NCBI RefSeq assembly: GCF_038050375.1
Contig: NZ_CP150886.1
Span: 3,761,318-3,825,317 of the forward strand
DNA from: Okeanomitos corallinicola TIOX110
Lineage (GTDB): Bacteria > Cyanobacteriota > Cyanobacteriia > Cyanobacteriales > Nostocaceae
Length of the DNA: 64,000 bases
Reading direction: 5' to 3'
Part shown: piece after piece, positions 1-12,097 of the stretch
Numbering within the stretch: the stretch's first letter is position 1
How the letters are laid out: each line of letters starts with the position of its first letter
Made by a program: the position numbers and the translations under genes
Notes under the pieces: model-generated
The model's input: the letters and a program-made list of their open reading frames with translations, nothing else
Database searches by the model: none
Told to the model about the DNA's origin: nothing

Positions 1-1077
1 GGCAATCACTGCCATTGCTCCTAAACATAATGGATAACCCCAATAAGCATTTAGTTCTGGCATATTGAACGGTGACTTTTCAGGATTGAAATTCATTCCA
101 TATATACCAGCTAAAAAGGTGAGAGGAATAAAAATAGAGGAAACCACAGTTAAAAATTTCATAATTTCATTCATTTTATTACTAACTGCTGAAAGATATA
201 CATCCATTAATCCTGATGCCAATTCTCGGTAAGTTTCTACCATATCTATAACTTGGATAGAGTGATCATAGCAGTCTCTTAAATAAATTCTGACCTCATC
301 ACTAATTATTTCACTACTATCTCTAATTAAGGAGTTAATGACATTTCTTTGTGGCCAGATAGCGCGACGCAGTTGTAATAATTCCCTTCTAATCCGATAA
401 ATTTTCTGTAATGTTTGTGGTGTAGGATTGGTAATTACTTCTTCTTCCAATTCTTCTATTCTTTCTCCATAAATTTCTAACACAGGGAAAAAGCCATCTA
501 TAACCGCATCTAATAAAGCATAAGCCAAATAATCAGATCCTTGTTTGCGGATAATTCCCTTACTTTTAGAAATTCTCATTCTGACTCCTTCAAAACAATC
601 ATATTCTGGTTCTTCTTGAACTGTGAGTAAATAATGTTTGCCTAAAACGAAACTAACTTGCTCACTATGAAAACCTTCATTTATATGGGTTGGTGTTACC
701 ATCCTGGCAATAATTAATAATTGGTCTTCATAATCTTCACTTTTAGGGCGCTCTGCCATATTTACCACATCTTCTAATACCAGAGGATGTAATTCAAAAA
801 CTTGACCTAATCTTTCTAAAATATCTCGATTACCTAAACCTTGAACATCCACCCAAGAAACAGACTCTGTATCTAAATATTGGCTGCAATCTTCTGGATG
901 TATTATTTCTTGATGAACTAAATTAATCTGATTATAATCAATCAAGATAATATGTGGATGTTGAGAATTTTCATCAACAATTATTGTTCCTGGGGCAGTA
1001 CCTGGTTGATGATAATATTTCTTTCTAGTAGATGATTTATTGATAACTTTAGCAAGACGGCGAATTTTTCTAATCAT
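1..1077 (-). CDS. corA: CorA-family magnesium/cobalt transporter, C-terminus cut by window edge
   Basis: Inner-membrane Mg2+/Co2+ channel of the CorA family. The reading frame is open from ATG at 1077 to base 1, giving 359 residues, so the end of the second membrane helix and the C-terminus lie outside the window. The N-terminal part is the soluble cytoplasmic domain with long acidic helices. The signature YGMN, at the end of the first membrane helix, follows the hydrophobic stretch FLTVVSSIFIPLTFLAGI and is intact, and a second hydrophobic stretch begins near the edge. The GMN motif defines the family; the ion carried is inferred from it. The gene is divergent from the TPR-CHAT gene across 400 bp of repeat-bearing DNA. 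Confidence 0.93.
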   Translation of the reverse strand, partial: MIRKIRRLAKVINKSSTRKKYYHQPGTAPGTIIVDENSQHPHIILIDYNQINLVHQEIIHPEDCSQYLDTESVSWVDVQGLGNRDILERLGQVFELHPLVLEDVVNMAERPKSEDYEDQLLIIARMVTPTHINEGFHSEQVSFVLGKHYLLTVQEEPEYDCFEGVRMRISKSKGIIRKQGSDYLAYALLDAVIDGFFPVLEIYGERIEELEEEVITNPTPQTLQKIYRIRRELLQLRRAIWPQRNVINSLIRDSSEIISDEVRIYLRDCYDHSIQVIDMVETYRELASGLMDVYLSAVSNKMNEIMKFLTVVSSIFIPLTFLAGIYGMNFNPEKSPFNMPELNAYWGYPLCLGAMAVIA

Positions 1078-1106
1078 GAAAATTTTCCTAACTAGGTAAT
1101 AGTATT

Positions 1107-1211
1107 GTAGGGTGTGTTAGAACAGAGTTCGTAACGCAGTATGATTAAGGGTTTTGTGCGTTACGCTATCGCTTTAGTGCAGCCATGCCCCCAGGGCTTT
1201 ACTCACCCTAC
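1107..1211. repeat. Dispersed cyanobacterial palindromic repeat (GTAGGGTGTGTTAG family) in the corA/CHAT intergenic gap
   Basis: Starts with GTAGGGTG and ends with the inverted CACCCTAC. It contains the inner inverted pair GTAACGCA / TGCGTTAC. Related copies lie at 5178-5207, 39171-39300 and 52035-52066. No gene was seen in the rest of the 1078-1475 gap, only AT-rich DNA that should hold the promoters of both divergent genes. Confidence 0.7.
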
Positions 1212-1475
1212 CTCTCTTTATGACTACGCCACGCAAGCTATCAGAAATTAAACCAGATTCCAATCTCGACGTTTCGTAAAAATGCGTAAGTTTTAAAAAT
1301 TAACGTATTTTTTCATTGCAAGCGAAGGAAAGCAATCTCAAACCCATATTTTTCCTACCCTGTACGTAAGTCTTGGGATTCCTCACCAGCATTGTTACAA
1401 AAAACGCAACAGCACCCCAGATCATAAATTACCCCTCGTACAATCCAAGTAGTGAGGAGTAATAGAGGCAAAATC

Positions 1476-4400
1476 ATGAAATACCAGGGAAATGACCGGG
1501 GTTTGCTACCGATATTTAGCCGTTGCGGGTTAACAATGTTGCTAACTGCGGTGTTACTGGTGGACTCAGTGGCAGCAATGCCCAGAGGTACAGGGTTACA
1601 GATAGCACAACAGCAAGGAACACAACAGGAAGCCATACTTGCTGAGGCTGTAAGGCTATTGCAAGAAGGAATACAGCTTTATCGGCAGGGTACAAAGAAA
1701 TCTTTATTACAAGCAATTAATAAATGGGAACAAGCACTTCCCCTATATCGTGCAGTAGGGGAAAAGGGTGGTGAAGCTACTATTCTCAATGTTCTTGGCG
1801 GTGTCTACAACTCCCTGGGAGAAAAGCAGAAAGCACTAGAAAACTATAACCAAGCACTTCCCCTATATCGTACATTGAGGGATAGGGGTGGTGAAGCCAT
1901 GACTCTCAATAATATTGGCAATGTCTACTCCGACCTGGGAGAAAAGCAGAAAGCACTAGAAAACTATAACCAAGCTCTTCCCCTGTATCGTGCAGTGGCA
2001 GATAAGCGTGGTGAAGCTACTATTCTCCATAATATTGGCAATGTCTACTCCGACCTGGGAGAAAACCAGAAAGCACTAGAAAACTATAACCAAGCTCTTC
2101 CCCTGTATCGTACATTGAGGGATAGGGGTCGTGAAGCTACTATTCTCCATAATATTGGCAATGTCTACTTCGACCTGGGAGAAAAAGGGAAAGCACTGGA
2201 AAACTATAAGCAAGCACTTCCTTTAGTTCATGCAGTGGGGGATAGGGGTGGTGAAGCTACTACTCTCAATAATATTGGTGCTGTCTACGACTCTCTGGGA
2301 GAAAAACAAAAAGCATTAAAATACTATAACGATGCACTTGCCTTATTTCATGCAGTGGGGGATAGGGGTGGAGAAGCTACTACTCTGCTTGGTATCGGCA
2401 GTGTCTACGACTCTCTGAGAGAAAAACAAAAAGCACTAAAATATTATAACGATGCACTTCCCTTATATCGTGCAGTGGGGGATAGGGGTGGAGAAGCTAC
2501 TACTCTCAATAACATTGGCTTAGTCTACAACTCTCTGGGAGAAAAACAAAAAGCACTAAAATACTATAACGATGCACTTCCTCTCAGACGTACAGTGGGA
2601 GATAAGGGTGGTGAAGCTACTACTCTCAATAATATTGGTGCTGTCTACGACTCTCTGGGAGAAAAACAGAAAGCACTAGAATACTATAACCAAGCACTTC
2701 CTTTAGTTCATGCAGTGGGAGATAAGGGTGGTGAAGCTACTACTCTCAATAATATTGGTGCTGTCTACGACTCTCTGGGAGAAAAACAAAAAGCATTAAA
2801 ATACTATAACGATGCACTTCCTCTCAGACGTACAGTGGGGGATAAGGGTGGAGAAGCTACTACCCTCAATAATATTGGCGGTGTCTACGACTCCCTGGGA
2901 GAAAAACAAAAAGCACTAAAATACTATAACGATACACTTCCCCTATTTCATGCAGTGGGGGATAGGGGTGGTGAAGCTGCTACTCTCAATAATATTGGTT
3001 TAGTCTACAACTCCCTGGGAGAAAAACAGAAAGCACTGGAATACTTGAACCAAGCACTTCCTATATTACGTGCAGTGTCGGATAGGGATGTTGAAGCTGC
3101 TACTCTCAATAATATTGGCTTAGTCTACAACTCCCTGGGAGAAAAACAGAAAGCACTGGAATACTTGAACCAAGCACTTCCCCTAGCACGTGCAGTGAGT
3201 AATAAAGACGGAGAAGCCACTACTCTATACAATACTGCCCTAATACAACGCAGACAAAAAAACCTCCAAGCAGCCCTTGCCAACATTCAAGCCGCTATCA
3301 AAATCATTGAAGAACTACGCACCAAAATAGCCAGTACAGAATTACGTACATCCTACTTCGCCACCAAACAGGACTACTACAAATTCTACATAGACCTGTT
3401 AATGCAGCTACACAAACAAAACCCCAACAAAGGCTACGACGCACAAGCACTACACATTAGTGAACGTTACCGCGCTAGGGGTTTAGTTGAACTTCTCACC
3501 GAAGCTAACATCAACATCCGTAAAGACATTAACCCCCAACTCCTAGCCGAAGAAACCCGCTTACTGTCCCTGAGAGATGGTAAAGAAAAACTCCTCTCAG
3601 AACTGATGAGTAAACCAAAACCTCCCGAAGAAATTATCCAAACCACTAAGCAAGAAATTCAAAATATTATCCAACAACAAAAGGAACTAAAAAATCAACT
3701 CCGCGCTACTAACAAAGAATACGCAGACTTAAAATATCCCGAACCTCTCACATTACCCCAAATTCAACAACAATTAGACCCCGATACAGTTCTTTTACAA
3801 TATTCATTAGGTGCAGAAAATAGTTATTTATGGTTAGTCACTCATAACAGTTTTACCACCTATCAATTACCCAAGGAAGCAGATATTAAAAAAGTTGCCC
3901 AACCATTAATTAACAAATTAAAAGCGCCCGTTATTGCTGGTGCATCACCCCAGGAAACCGCCCAATATGTAGCAGAAACAGCTAAAGCAACTAATGAACT
4001 CAGTCAAATAATTCTTAAACCTGTGGCTGATAAATTAGGGAAAAAACGGTTAGTAATTGTCGCTGATGGTATCTTACATCAAATCCCCTTTGCTGCATTA
4101 TCTGACCTAACCCCCCAACCCCCTTCCCTGCAAGGGAATGGGGAGAAAGATAAACTCCCCTCACCTTCTAGGAGAGGGGTAGGGGGAGAGGTCAAATATC
4201 AACCCTTATTAGTCAATCATGAAATCATTAATTTACCTTCCGTCACCAGTTTAGCTACCCACCGGGAAAAACTCCAAAACCGCAAAACAGCACCGAAAAA
4301 ATTAGCTGTATTAGCTGACCCAGTTTTTAGTAATAATGATAGTCGCATCACGGGTAAAACAGAAGTTGGTTTATCTACAGATTTAGATTTAGAACGTTCT

Positions 4401-5015
4401 GCTTTAAGCCGTTCTAGTGCTAATAGAGGTTCATTATCTCGACTTCCAGGAACTCGTAAAGAAGGAGAGGAAGTTTTAAAACTTGTTCCTAATAACGAAA
4501 GTATTAAAGCCTTTGATTTTGATGCTAATTATGAATGGGTTATCAGAGAAAAGTTAAATCAATATCAGATGGTACTTTTTGCCACTCATGGATTAATTGA
4601 TATGAAAAATCCAGAGTTATCGGGGATAGTTTTATCATTATTCGACAAACAAGGAAAACCCAAAAAAGGATTTTTAAGATTGAATGATATTTTCAACTTA
4701 GATTTACCTGCGGAATTGGTGGTATTAAGTGCTTGTGAAACTGGTTTAGGTGAGGAAATTAAAGGAGAAGGTTTAATAGGTTTAACTAGGGGTTTCATGT
4801 ATGCTGGTGCAGCTAAAGTTGTGGTATCCTTATGGAAGGTTAATGATGACGCGACAGCAGAATTAATGACTGAATTTTCTGGTCAAGTATTGAAAGATGG
4901 TAAGTCTCCTATTGTGGCTTTAAGAAATGCCCAGTTAAAATTATGGCAACAACAAAAAACCCAAGACCCCCGTTTTTGGGCTGCGTTTACCGTGCAAGGT
5001 GAATGGCAGAAATAG
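1476..5015 (+). CDS. TPR-repeat protein with C-terminal CHAT (caspase-like) protease domain
   Basis: Probable exported caspase-like protein. ATG 1476 has GAGG 7 bases upstream and is followed by a signal-peptide-like segment ending near SVAAMP. A GTG at 1452 is in frame but has no ribosome site. About twelve 40-residue tetratricopeptide repeats (roughly residues 85-580) have nearly identical 120-bp DNA units, which implies recent expansion. A helical linker follows, then the CHAT domain (about residues 780-1179). The catalytic dyad looks intact: His1038 in FATHG and Cys1087 in LSACETGLG. Residues 877-906 are encoded by an in-frame 90-bp palindromic repeat that is foreign to the family. TPRs normally bind partner proteins and CHAT normally cleaves a target; the substrate is unknown. 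A secreted trypsin-like protease gene follows on the same strand. Confidence 0.9.
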   Translation: MKYQGNDRGLLPIFSRCGLTMLLTAVLLVDSVAAMPRGTGLQIAQQQGTQQEAILAEAVRLLQEGIQLYRQGTKKSLLQAINKWEQALPLYRAVGEKGGEATILNVLGGVYNSLGEKQKALENYNQALPLYRTLRDRGGEAMTLNNIGNVYSDLGEKQKALENYNQALPLYRAVADKRGEATILHNIGNVYSDLGENQKALENYNQALPLYRTLRDRGREATILHNIGNVYFDLGEKGKALENYKQALPLVHAVGDRGGEATTLNNIGAVYDSLGEKQKALKYYNDALALFHAVGDRGGEATTLLGIGSVYDSLREKQKALKYYNDALPLYRAVGDRGGEATTLNNIGLVYNSLGEKQKALKYYNDALPLRRTVGDKGGEATTLNNIGAVYDSLGEKQKALEYYNQALPLVHAVGDKGGEATTLNNIGAVYDSLGEKQKALKYYNDALPLRRTVGDKGGEATTLNNIGGVYDSLGEKQKALKYYNDTLPLFHAVGDRGGEAATLNNIGLVYNSLGEKQKALEYLNQALPILRAVSDRDVEAATLNNIGLVYNSLGEKQKALEYLNQALPLARAVSNKDGEATTLYNTALIQRRQKNLQAALANIQAAIKIIEELRTKIASTELRTSYFATKQDYYKFYIDLLMQLHKQNPNKGYDAQALHISERYRARGLVELLTEANINIRKDINPQLLAEETRLLSLRDGKEKLLSELMSKPKPPEEIIQTTKQEIQNIIQQQKELKNQLRATNKEYADLKYPEPLTLPQIQQQLDPDTVLLQYSLGAENSYLWLVTHNSFTTYQLPKEADIKKVAQPLINKLKAPVIAGASPQETAQYVAETAKATNELSQIILKPVADKLGKKRLVIVADGILHQIPFAALSDLTPQPPSLQGNGEKDKLPSPSRRGVGGEVKYQPLLVNHEIINLPSVTSLATHREKLQNRKTAPKKLAVLADPVFSNNDSRITGKTEVGLSTDLDLERSALSRSSANRGSLSRLPGTRKEGEEVLKLVPNNESIKAFDFDANYEWVIREKLNQYQMVLFATHGLIDMKNPELSGIVLSLFDKQGKPKKGFLRLNDIFNLDLPAELVVLSACETGLGEEIKGEGLIGLTRGFMYAGAAKVVVSLWKVNDDATAELMTEFSGQVLKDGKSPIVALRNAQLKLWQQQKTQDPRFWAAFTVQGEWQK
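4104..4193. repeat. 90-bp palindromic repeat inserted in frame inside the CHAT gene
   Basis: The element runs from GACCT to the inverted AGGTC. It is C-rich on the left (CCCCCCAACCCCC) and G-rich on the right (GGGGTAGGGGGAG). Its length of 90 bases keeps the frame open and adds 30 codons with a PPSLQGNGE...[10 protein letters not shown] signature. A related C-rich/G-rich element lies in intergenic DNA at 27668-27763. Such codon-compatible palindromes are known in filamentous cyanobacteria. Confidence 0.75.
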
Positions 5016-5177
5016 GTTTAAATCTCTGTTTGTGGGGTAGGCATCCTGCCTGCCCATGATTATTAAAGGATATCTGAGTCAATATAAAAATTATTGGTTA
5101 CAAAAATTGTAACTGCAACAGGATTTATTCCTTGGCATTTTATAATTTAAAAGTCAAAGATTCATTTTCTCATTAAT

Positions 5178-5207
5178 GGTGCGTTCCGCTGCGCTAACAC
5201 ACCCTAC
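5178..5207. repeat. Short copy of the GTAGGGTGTGTTAG repeat
   Basis: The sequence GGTGCGTTCCGCTGCGCTAA followed by CACACCCTAC is the inverse-oriented end of the family seen at 1107. The same 5016-5259 gap holds another small palindrome near 5036-5055 (GGTAGGCA / TGCCTGCC), of the type also found at 54130-54147 and 56818-56834. Confidence 0.6.
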
Positions 5208-5259
5208 GAATTACCAAAAAATCTACACATTACAGAATTTTGAATGAGGAGTGTTTACC

Positions 5260-6216
5260 ATGTCTAAAAGACTATTTGCTTTATTAACAGCAAGTGCGGT
5301 AATTGTAGCTGTTGCTGGTTTATCTGTGGAAGCACAAGTTAAACCCAAAGTTAAACCAACAAATGCCCCCACTTTCGTAAAATTAGAAAATGCAGGTAAA
5401 TTAAATTTATCTGCTGCTGGTAATCCTTTTAAACCGAGAGATTTTAAACAATCTAAAAAACCTTATGCTGGAGATCGGGGTATTATTGGTGATGATAACC
5501 GTGAACCAATGCTAAGTAGAGAATATCCTTGGTCTGCTATTGGTAGGATTCAAGGAACTACCACAGACGCAAAAAATTATCATTGTACGGGTACTTTAAT
5601 AGCAGAAGATGTAGTATTAACAAATGCCCATTGTGTGATTGATACAAAAACTCATCAACTTAGTAGAGAAATTGCTTTTTTACCTAATGTAATTAACGGT
5701 AAAGTTGCTAATAGACAAGATATTGCTTTTGCAGAAAGAGTAATTTATGGTACTGATTTTAGAGCAGATGCACTCACTAATCAAACTCAAGATTGGGCAG
5801 TAGTTGTATTGGATAAACCTATTGGTAGAAAATATGGTTATTTGGGCTGGAGAAATATACCAGTTTCAACGATGATTAATAATCCCAAAAAATTCTATTT
5901 TGTTGGTTATTCAGGCGATTATCCTAATTCCAATAAAAGAGGTTATGAATTTTTAAGTGCTGGTGCTGGTTGGACTGCTGGTTTTCAAGCAGGATGTAGT
6001 ATTGTAGGGGAACAAAAAGATATACTTTTACATGATTGCGACACAACTGGAGGTTCTTCTGGTGGTTCAATTATTGGTTGGATTAATAATCAGCCTTACA
6101 TTGTAGCCTTAAATAATGCTGAAATTAAGGATGTTAACACCAATGAAGGTATTATTAATTTAGCTGTGAATTTATCTTTTTTAGATAGACTGGCTGGCAA
6201 AAATTCAGATGAGTAA
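5260..6216 (+). CDS. Secreted trypsin-like serine protease (S1/V8-like)
   Basis: Predicted exported serine endopeptidase. ATG 5260 is preceded by GAGGAG at 8 bases and is preferred over GTG 5251. Residues 1-27 form a signal peptide ending near SVEAQ. The chymotrypsin-fold catalytic triad is visible: His124 in LTNAHC, Asp178 in QDWAVV and Ser267 in GGSSGGS. The length of about 318 residues suits a two-barrel domain with a short propeptide. Specificity cannot be read from the sequence, although the arrangement resembles glutamyl endopeptidase/V8-like proteins. It follows the TPR-CHAT gene by 240 bp on the same strand and ends at a strong bidirectional terminator. A functional link to the CHAT protein is only an inference from position. 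Confidence 0.88.
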   Translation: MSKRLFALLTASAVIVAVAGLSVEAQVKPKVKPTNAPTFVKLENAGKLNLSAAGNPFKPRDFKQSKKPYAGDRGIIGDDNREPMLSREYPWSAIGRIQGTTTDAKNYHCTGTLIAEDVVLTNAHCVIDTKTHQLSREIAFLPNVINGKVANRQDIAFAERVIYGTDFRADALTNQTQDWAVVVLDKPIGRKYGYLGWRNIPVSTMINNPKKFYFVGYSGDYPNSNKRGYEFLSAGAGWTAGFQAGCSIVGEQKDILLHDCDTTGGSSGGSIIGWINNQPYIVALNNAEIKDVNTNEGIINLAVNLSFLDRLAGKNSDE

Positions 6217-6232
6217 AGTACAGTTCTTAAAC

Positions 6233-6269
6233 AAAGGACACAAGATCATCAAATGATCTTGTGTCCTTT
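6233..6269. terminator. Bidirectional intrinsic terminator between protease gene and groL
   Basis: A perfect 17-bp stem (AAAGGACACAAGATCAT and its complement) encloses a CAA loop and sits between two convergent stop codons. The outer arms supply AAA/TTT on either strand. Confidence 0.85.
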
Positions 6270-6307
6270 ATGTATTAATTTGGGTATTTCACTGGGTTAA
6301 AGGTGGG

Positions 6308-8014
<1,707 letters not shown>

Positions 8015-8023
8015 TTAGACAAT

Positions 8024-8050
8024 TTAGCACTCACAGGTCAAGAGTGCTAA
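8024..8050. promoter_or_regulatory. CIRCE operator (HrcA binding site) of groL
   Basis: Perfect TTAGCACTC-N9-GAGTGCTAA inverted repeat upstream of the groL start, matching the consensus exactly. HrcA repression of groEL genes through CIRCE is established in cyanobacteria. Confidence 0.97.
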
Positions 8051-8149
8051 GTGTTTGAAGTACGGATTTTAAGAAATACTGATAAAAAATTGATTAATAT
8101 TACTTTGAATGAACATTTTAAACTCTAACAGTAATGGTTGTAGCGGGAG

Positions 8150-9229
8150 ATGAATCTAGAAAACTCCCTTAAATCCCTTGGTATTGCTAACCCTAGCGGC
8201 ACCGGCTGGTTAGCTGTGGTATTTACTTTTATTTTGGCCTGCCTGGTAACTTGGCGTTTAATTCCGGCAATTCGTCAATTTGCTTTGCGGGTGGGTTGGG
8301 CTGACCAACCAAATGCTAGAAGACTGAATCAAGAACCTTTACCTAATGCTGGTGGTTTAGCTATCTATGCTGGTGTTATCGCCGCTTTAGTATTGGCTAG
8401 TCTACTCAGACCTATTGAACTGCAAGGAGTTTTAGCTCAAGTCCTCACGGTTCTTTTGGGGGGTTCTATTTTGGTCTTGGTTGGTTTTATTGATGACCAA
8501 TTTGGTTTACCTCCTTCTGTTCGCTTATGGGCGCAAATTATCACTGCACTATTGCTAGTGGCTAATGGTATCAGCATTAAGGTTATGTTTGGTACGCCGA
8601 TTGATTCCTTACTATCAATGGCTTTAACTGTGTTGTGGGTAGTGGGTATTACCAATGCCATTAATTTGATGGATGGGATGGATGGTTTAGCCGGAGGGAT
8701 CAGTTTTATTACGGCGATGAGTTTGTTGGGGGTTTCTGCTCAATTTGATAACCGGGCAGCGGCTACCCTAGTTTTAGCTGCTTTGGCAGGTGCAGCCTTG
8801 GGCTTTTTACGCCATAATTTTTACCCTTCGCGGATCATTATGGGTGATGCTGGGGCGTATTTTTTTGGCTATGTCCTGGCAGCTACTAGCATTTTAGGGA
8901 AGTTACAACAAAGTACGGTTTTTGCCCTTGTACCGACGGTTTTATTTTTGATGTTGCCAGTGTTAGATACTACTCAAGTGTTTGTCCGGCGACTGTTAGC
9001 AGGAAAAAATCCCCTCAGCACGCCAGGAAAAGATCATCTACACCATCGTTTATTAGCGTGGGGTTTTTCTCAACGTCGTGCTGCTTTTACTTTGTGGTCA
9101 GTTACTTTATTTTTTAATGTACTTGCTATGACGGTACAAGGTATGACTTTACCTGTTATTTTCGCTTCTGCTGTTAGTGTGATTTTGCTTTTGGGGGTGA
9201 CGGTTGTGCAAAGAATTATTCAGCATTAG
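8150..9229 (+). CDS. MraY/WecA-family polyprenyl-phosphate sugar-1-phosphate transferase
   Basis: Integral membrane enzyme of glycosyltransferase family 4. It transfers a UDP-amino-sugar phosphate to undecaprenyl phosphate to start a cell-envelope polysaccharide. The 359 residues contain about ten hydrophobic helices and the conserved cytoplasmic motifs: DQPNARR near residue 47, the Mg-binding DDQFGLP near residue 116, NLMDGMDGLAGG near residue 172, GDAGA near residue 233, and the histidine motif HLHHRLL near residue 296. The HLHHR pattern suits WecA/TagO rather than MraY, so N-acetylglucosamine-phosphate transfer is likely but not proven. ATG 8150 sits immediately after GGGAG, which is closer than a normal ribosome-binding spacing; no better in-frame start was seen. 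Confidence 0.88.
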   Translation: MNLENSLKSLGIANPSGTGWLAVVFTFILACLVTWRLIPAIRQFALRVGWADQPNARRLNQEPLPNAGGLAIYAGVIAALVLASLLRPIELQGVLAQVLTVLLGGSILVLVGFIDDQFGLPPSVRLWAQIITALLLVANGISIKVMFGTPIDSLLSMALTVLWVVGITNAINLMDGMDGLAGGISFITAMSLLGVSAQFDNRAAATLVLAALAGAALGFLRHNFYPSRIIMGDAGAYFFGYVLAATSILGKLQQSTVFALVPTVLFLMLPVLDTTQVFVRRLLAGKNPLSTPGKDHLHHRLLAWGFSQRRAAFTLWSVTLFFNVLAMTVQGMTLPVIFASAVSVILLLGVTVVQRIIQH

Positions 9230-9303
9230 TGACTGGTGACTGGTATAGGAGTTTTGACTTTTAAGTTGATACCTCTCCATCACCCACTCACCCCATCACT
9301 TAC

Positions 9304-10176
<873 letters not shown>

Positions 10177-10220
10177 TTAGAAAGTTATAATTTATTGGAT
10201 CTGTCACGAAAAACACGAAT

Positions 10221-12089
10221 ATGGAATTAGAAAATCTGATTCAGAGGCTAAACCTTGGTGAAGATTATGATTATGAATTTAAAGCATCCCAAGATAAATT
10301 ATCTAAGGATGTTTGGGAAACTGTTTCTGCTTTCGCTAATACTAGCGGTGGATATATTATTTTAGGTGTCACAGAAAATAAACAGAAATTTAAAATTAAT
10401 GGTATTAATAATCCCACTCAACAAAAAAAAGATTTTTGGAATAATCACAATAACCCTCAAAAATTGAGTGTTCCCATCTGTCAAGAGTCAGATGTGACAA
10501 TTACTAAAATTGAAGACAAAGATATCATTATTATTAAAGTACCTCCAGCCAATCGTCTTCAGCGTCCTGTTTATATTAATAAAAATCCCATTACAGGAAC
10601 ATATAAACGTTATTTTGATGGTGATCATCAATGTAGCGAAGAAGAAGTGAAACAAATGCTTCGAGATCAAGGTAATGAAGCTCAAGATTCTCAGGTTTTA
10701 GATCATTTTGATATGAATGACCTTGATTCAGGAACTATCAAAATATATCGGCAAAGGTTTAGTAATCGAGAACCTGACCATCCTTGGTTAATATTAAATG
10801 ATCAAGAATTGATGTTGCAATTAGGTGGTTACAACAAAGACCGTAATACAGGAAAAGAAGGATTAACAATTGCCGGGTTATTAATGTTTGGTAAAGAGCG
10901 CAGTATTTTAGATGCTTTTTCCCATTATCATCTTGATTATCAAGAAAATTTATCTAATGATCCTGAACAACGTTGGACATATAGAATTACTTTAGATGGT
11001 AAATGGGAAGCAAATTTATTTAACTTTTATCATCGTGTTTATAACCGTTTAGTACATGATTTAGCTGTTCCTTTTAAACTAGACCAAAATTCAATCAGAG
11101 AAGATGAAACTCATGTTCATGAAGCATTAAGAGAAGTCTTGGTTAATAGTTTAATTCATGCAGATTACCTCTCAACAAAACCTATGGTTATTTTTAAACT
11201 TCACGATATTTTTTGGTTTTCAAATCCAGGAAGATTAAGAATTACTATTAGTCAACTTTATGAAGGGGGAATAAGTGAACCACGTAATCCCAATTTACAA
11301 AAAATGTTTAAAATGATTGGTCTAGGGGAAAAAGCAGGTTCAGGTTTTGCTAAAATTTTACGAGCTTGGAAAGAACAACAATGGTTTATTCCTTTAGTTA
11401 GAGAAAAATTAGACCTAGACATCACGACAGTAGCTTTACCAATGATTAGTTTAATTCCTGAACAAGTAGAAAAAGAATTAACAGCTATAGTTGGCACTAA
11501 CTACTTTAATTTACCAGAATTAGAAAAAATTATATTAGTTTTAGCCCATAAATTTGGAAAAATCAGTAATACTAATATCCAATATCATAGCCAAAAACAT
11601 CCTAGAGATATAGGAGATAGTCTTAAATATTTAGTAGATAATGGTTGTTTAGAAAAATTCGGTCACGGTAGATGGACGGAATATAGTTTACCTAACAATT
11701 CTTTAGTTAATTTATTAGAACAAGCTAACTCCGATCATTTGAATGATAGCTCCGATCATTTGAATGATAGCTCCGATCATTTGGATGATAGCTCCGATCA
11801 TTTGGATGATAGCTCCGATCATTTACAGAAATTAGTGACCATTGCTACACCAGTTAGAGACAAAAGAAAGGTTTCTAAACAATTAATGGAAGAAATAATT
11901 TTAAAAATCTGTCAAAATCAATATTTAACACAACAACAATTAGCAAATATTTTAAATCGTTCTCCCCATACTCTCAGAACTAGCTATCTTACACCTATGG
12001 TAAAAAATAATCTCCTGATTTTAAAATACCCTGATACACCAACTCACCCGCATCAATCGTATCTAACTAATCCAAACTCTAATTTATAA
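10221..12089 (+). CDS. Schlafen/AlbA_2-domain putative DNA-binding ATPase-like regulator
   Basis: The N-terminal 150 residues match the Schlafen AlbA_2 (divergent AAA_4) domain, with EFKAS near the start and the FANTSGGYIILGV motif. The middle part has the family's HEALREVLVNSLIHADY (GHKL-like) and NPNLQKMFKMIGLGEKAGSGFAKI segments. The C-terminal third contains a winged-helix-like region and an odd heptad repeat (SDHLNDS or SDHLDDS) at about residues 504-535. Proteins of this type are annotated as ATP-binding proteins or putative transcriptional regulators and often sit near mobile or defence genes. The role here is unknown. An aldolase gene follows after 8 bases, so co-transcription is possible. 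Confidence 0.82.
   Translation: MELENLIQRLNLGEDYDYEFKASQDKLSKDVWETVSAFANTSGGYIILGVTENKQKFKINGINNPTQQKKDFWNNHNNPQKLSVPICQESDVTITKIEDKDIIIIKVPPANRLQRPVYINKNPITGTYKRYFDGDHQCSEEEVKQMLRDQGNEAQDSQVLDHFDMNDLDSGTIKIYRQRFSNREPDHPWLILNDQELMLQLGGYNKDRNTGKEGLTIAGLLMFGKERSILDAFSHYHLDYQENLSNDPEQRWTYRITLDGKWEANLFNFYHRVYNRLVHDLAVPFKLDQNSIREDETHVHEALREVLVNSLIHADYLSTKPMVIFKLHDIFWFSNPGRLRITISQLYEGGISEPRNPNLQKMFKMIGLGEKAGSGFAKILRAWKEQQWFIPLVREKLDLDITTVALPMISLIPEQVEKELTAIVGTNYFNLPELEKIILVLAHKFGKISNTNIQYHSQKHPRDIGDSLKYLVDNGCLEKFGHGRWTEYSLPNNSLVNLLEQANSDHLNDSSDHLNDSSDHLDDSSDHLDDSSDHLQKLVTIATPVRDKRKVSKQLMEEIILKICQNQYLTQQQLANILNRSPHTLRTSYLTPMVKNNLLILKYPDTPTHPHQSYLTNPNSNL
11730..11824 (+). repeat. 21-bp tandem repeat within the AlbA_2 gene
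   Basis: Five phased occurrences of TCCGATCATTT recur every 21 bases, with the spacer varying between GAATGATAGC and GGATGATAGC. Each unit encodes seven residues, so copy changes keep the frame. Each unit carries a GATC site. Confidence 0.9.
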
Positions 12090-12097
12090 ATTCATCC

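Noticed and set aside
1760-3220. Assembly artefact in the TPR array
   Set aside because: Units are similar but each has distinct substitutions and all stay in frame, which fits real tandem duplication; still, repeat number could be mis-assembled with short reads.
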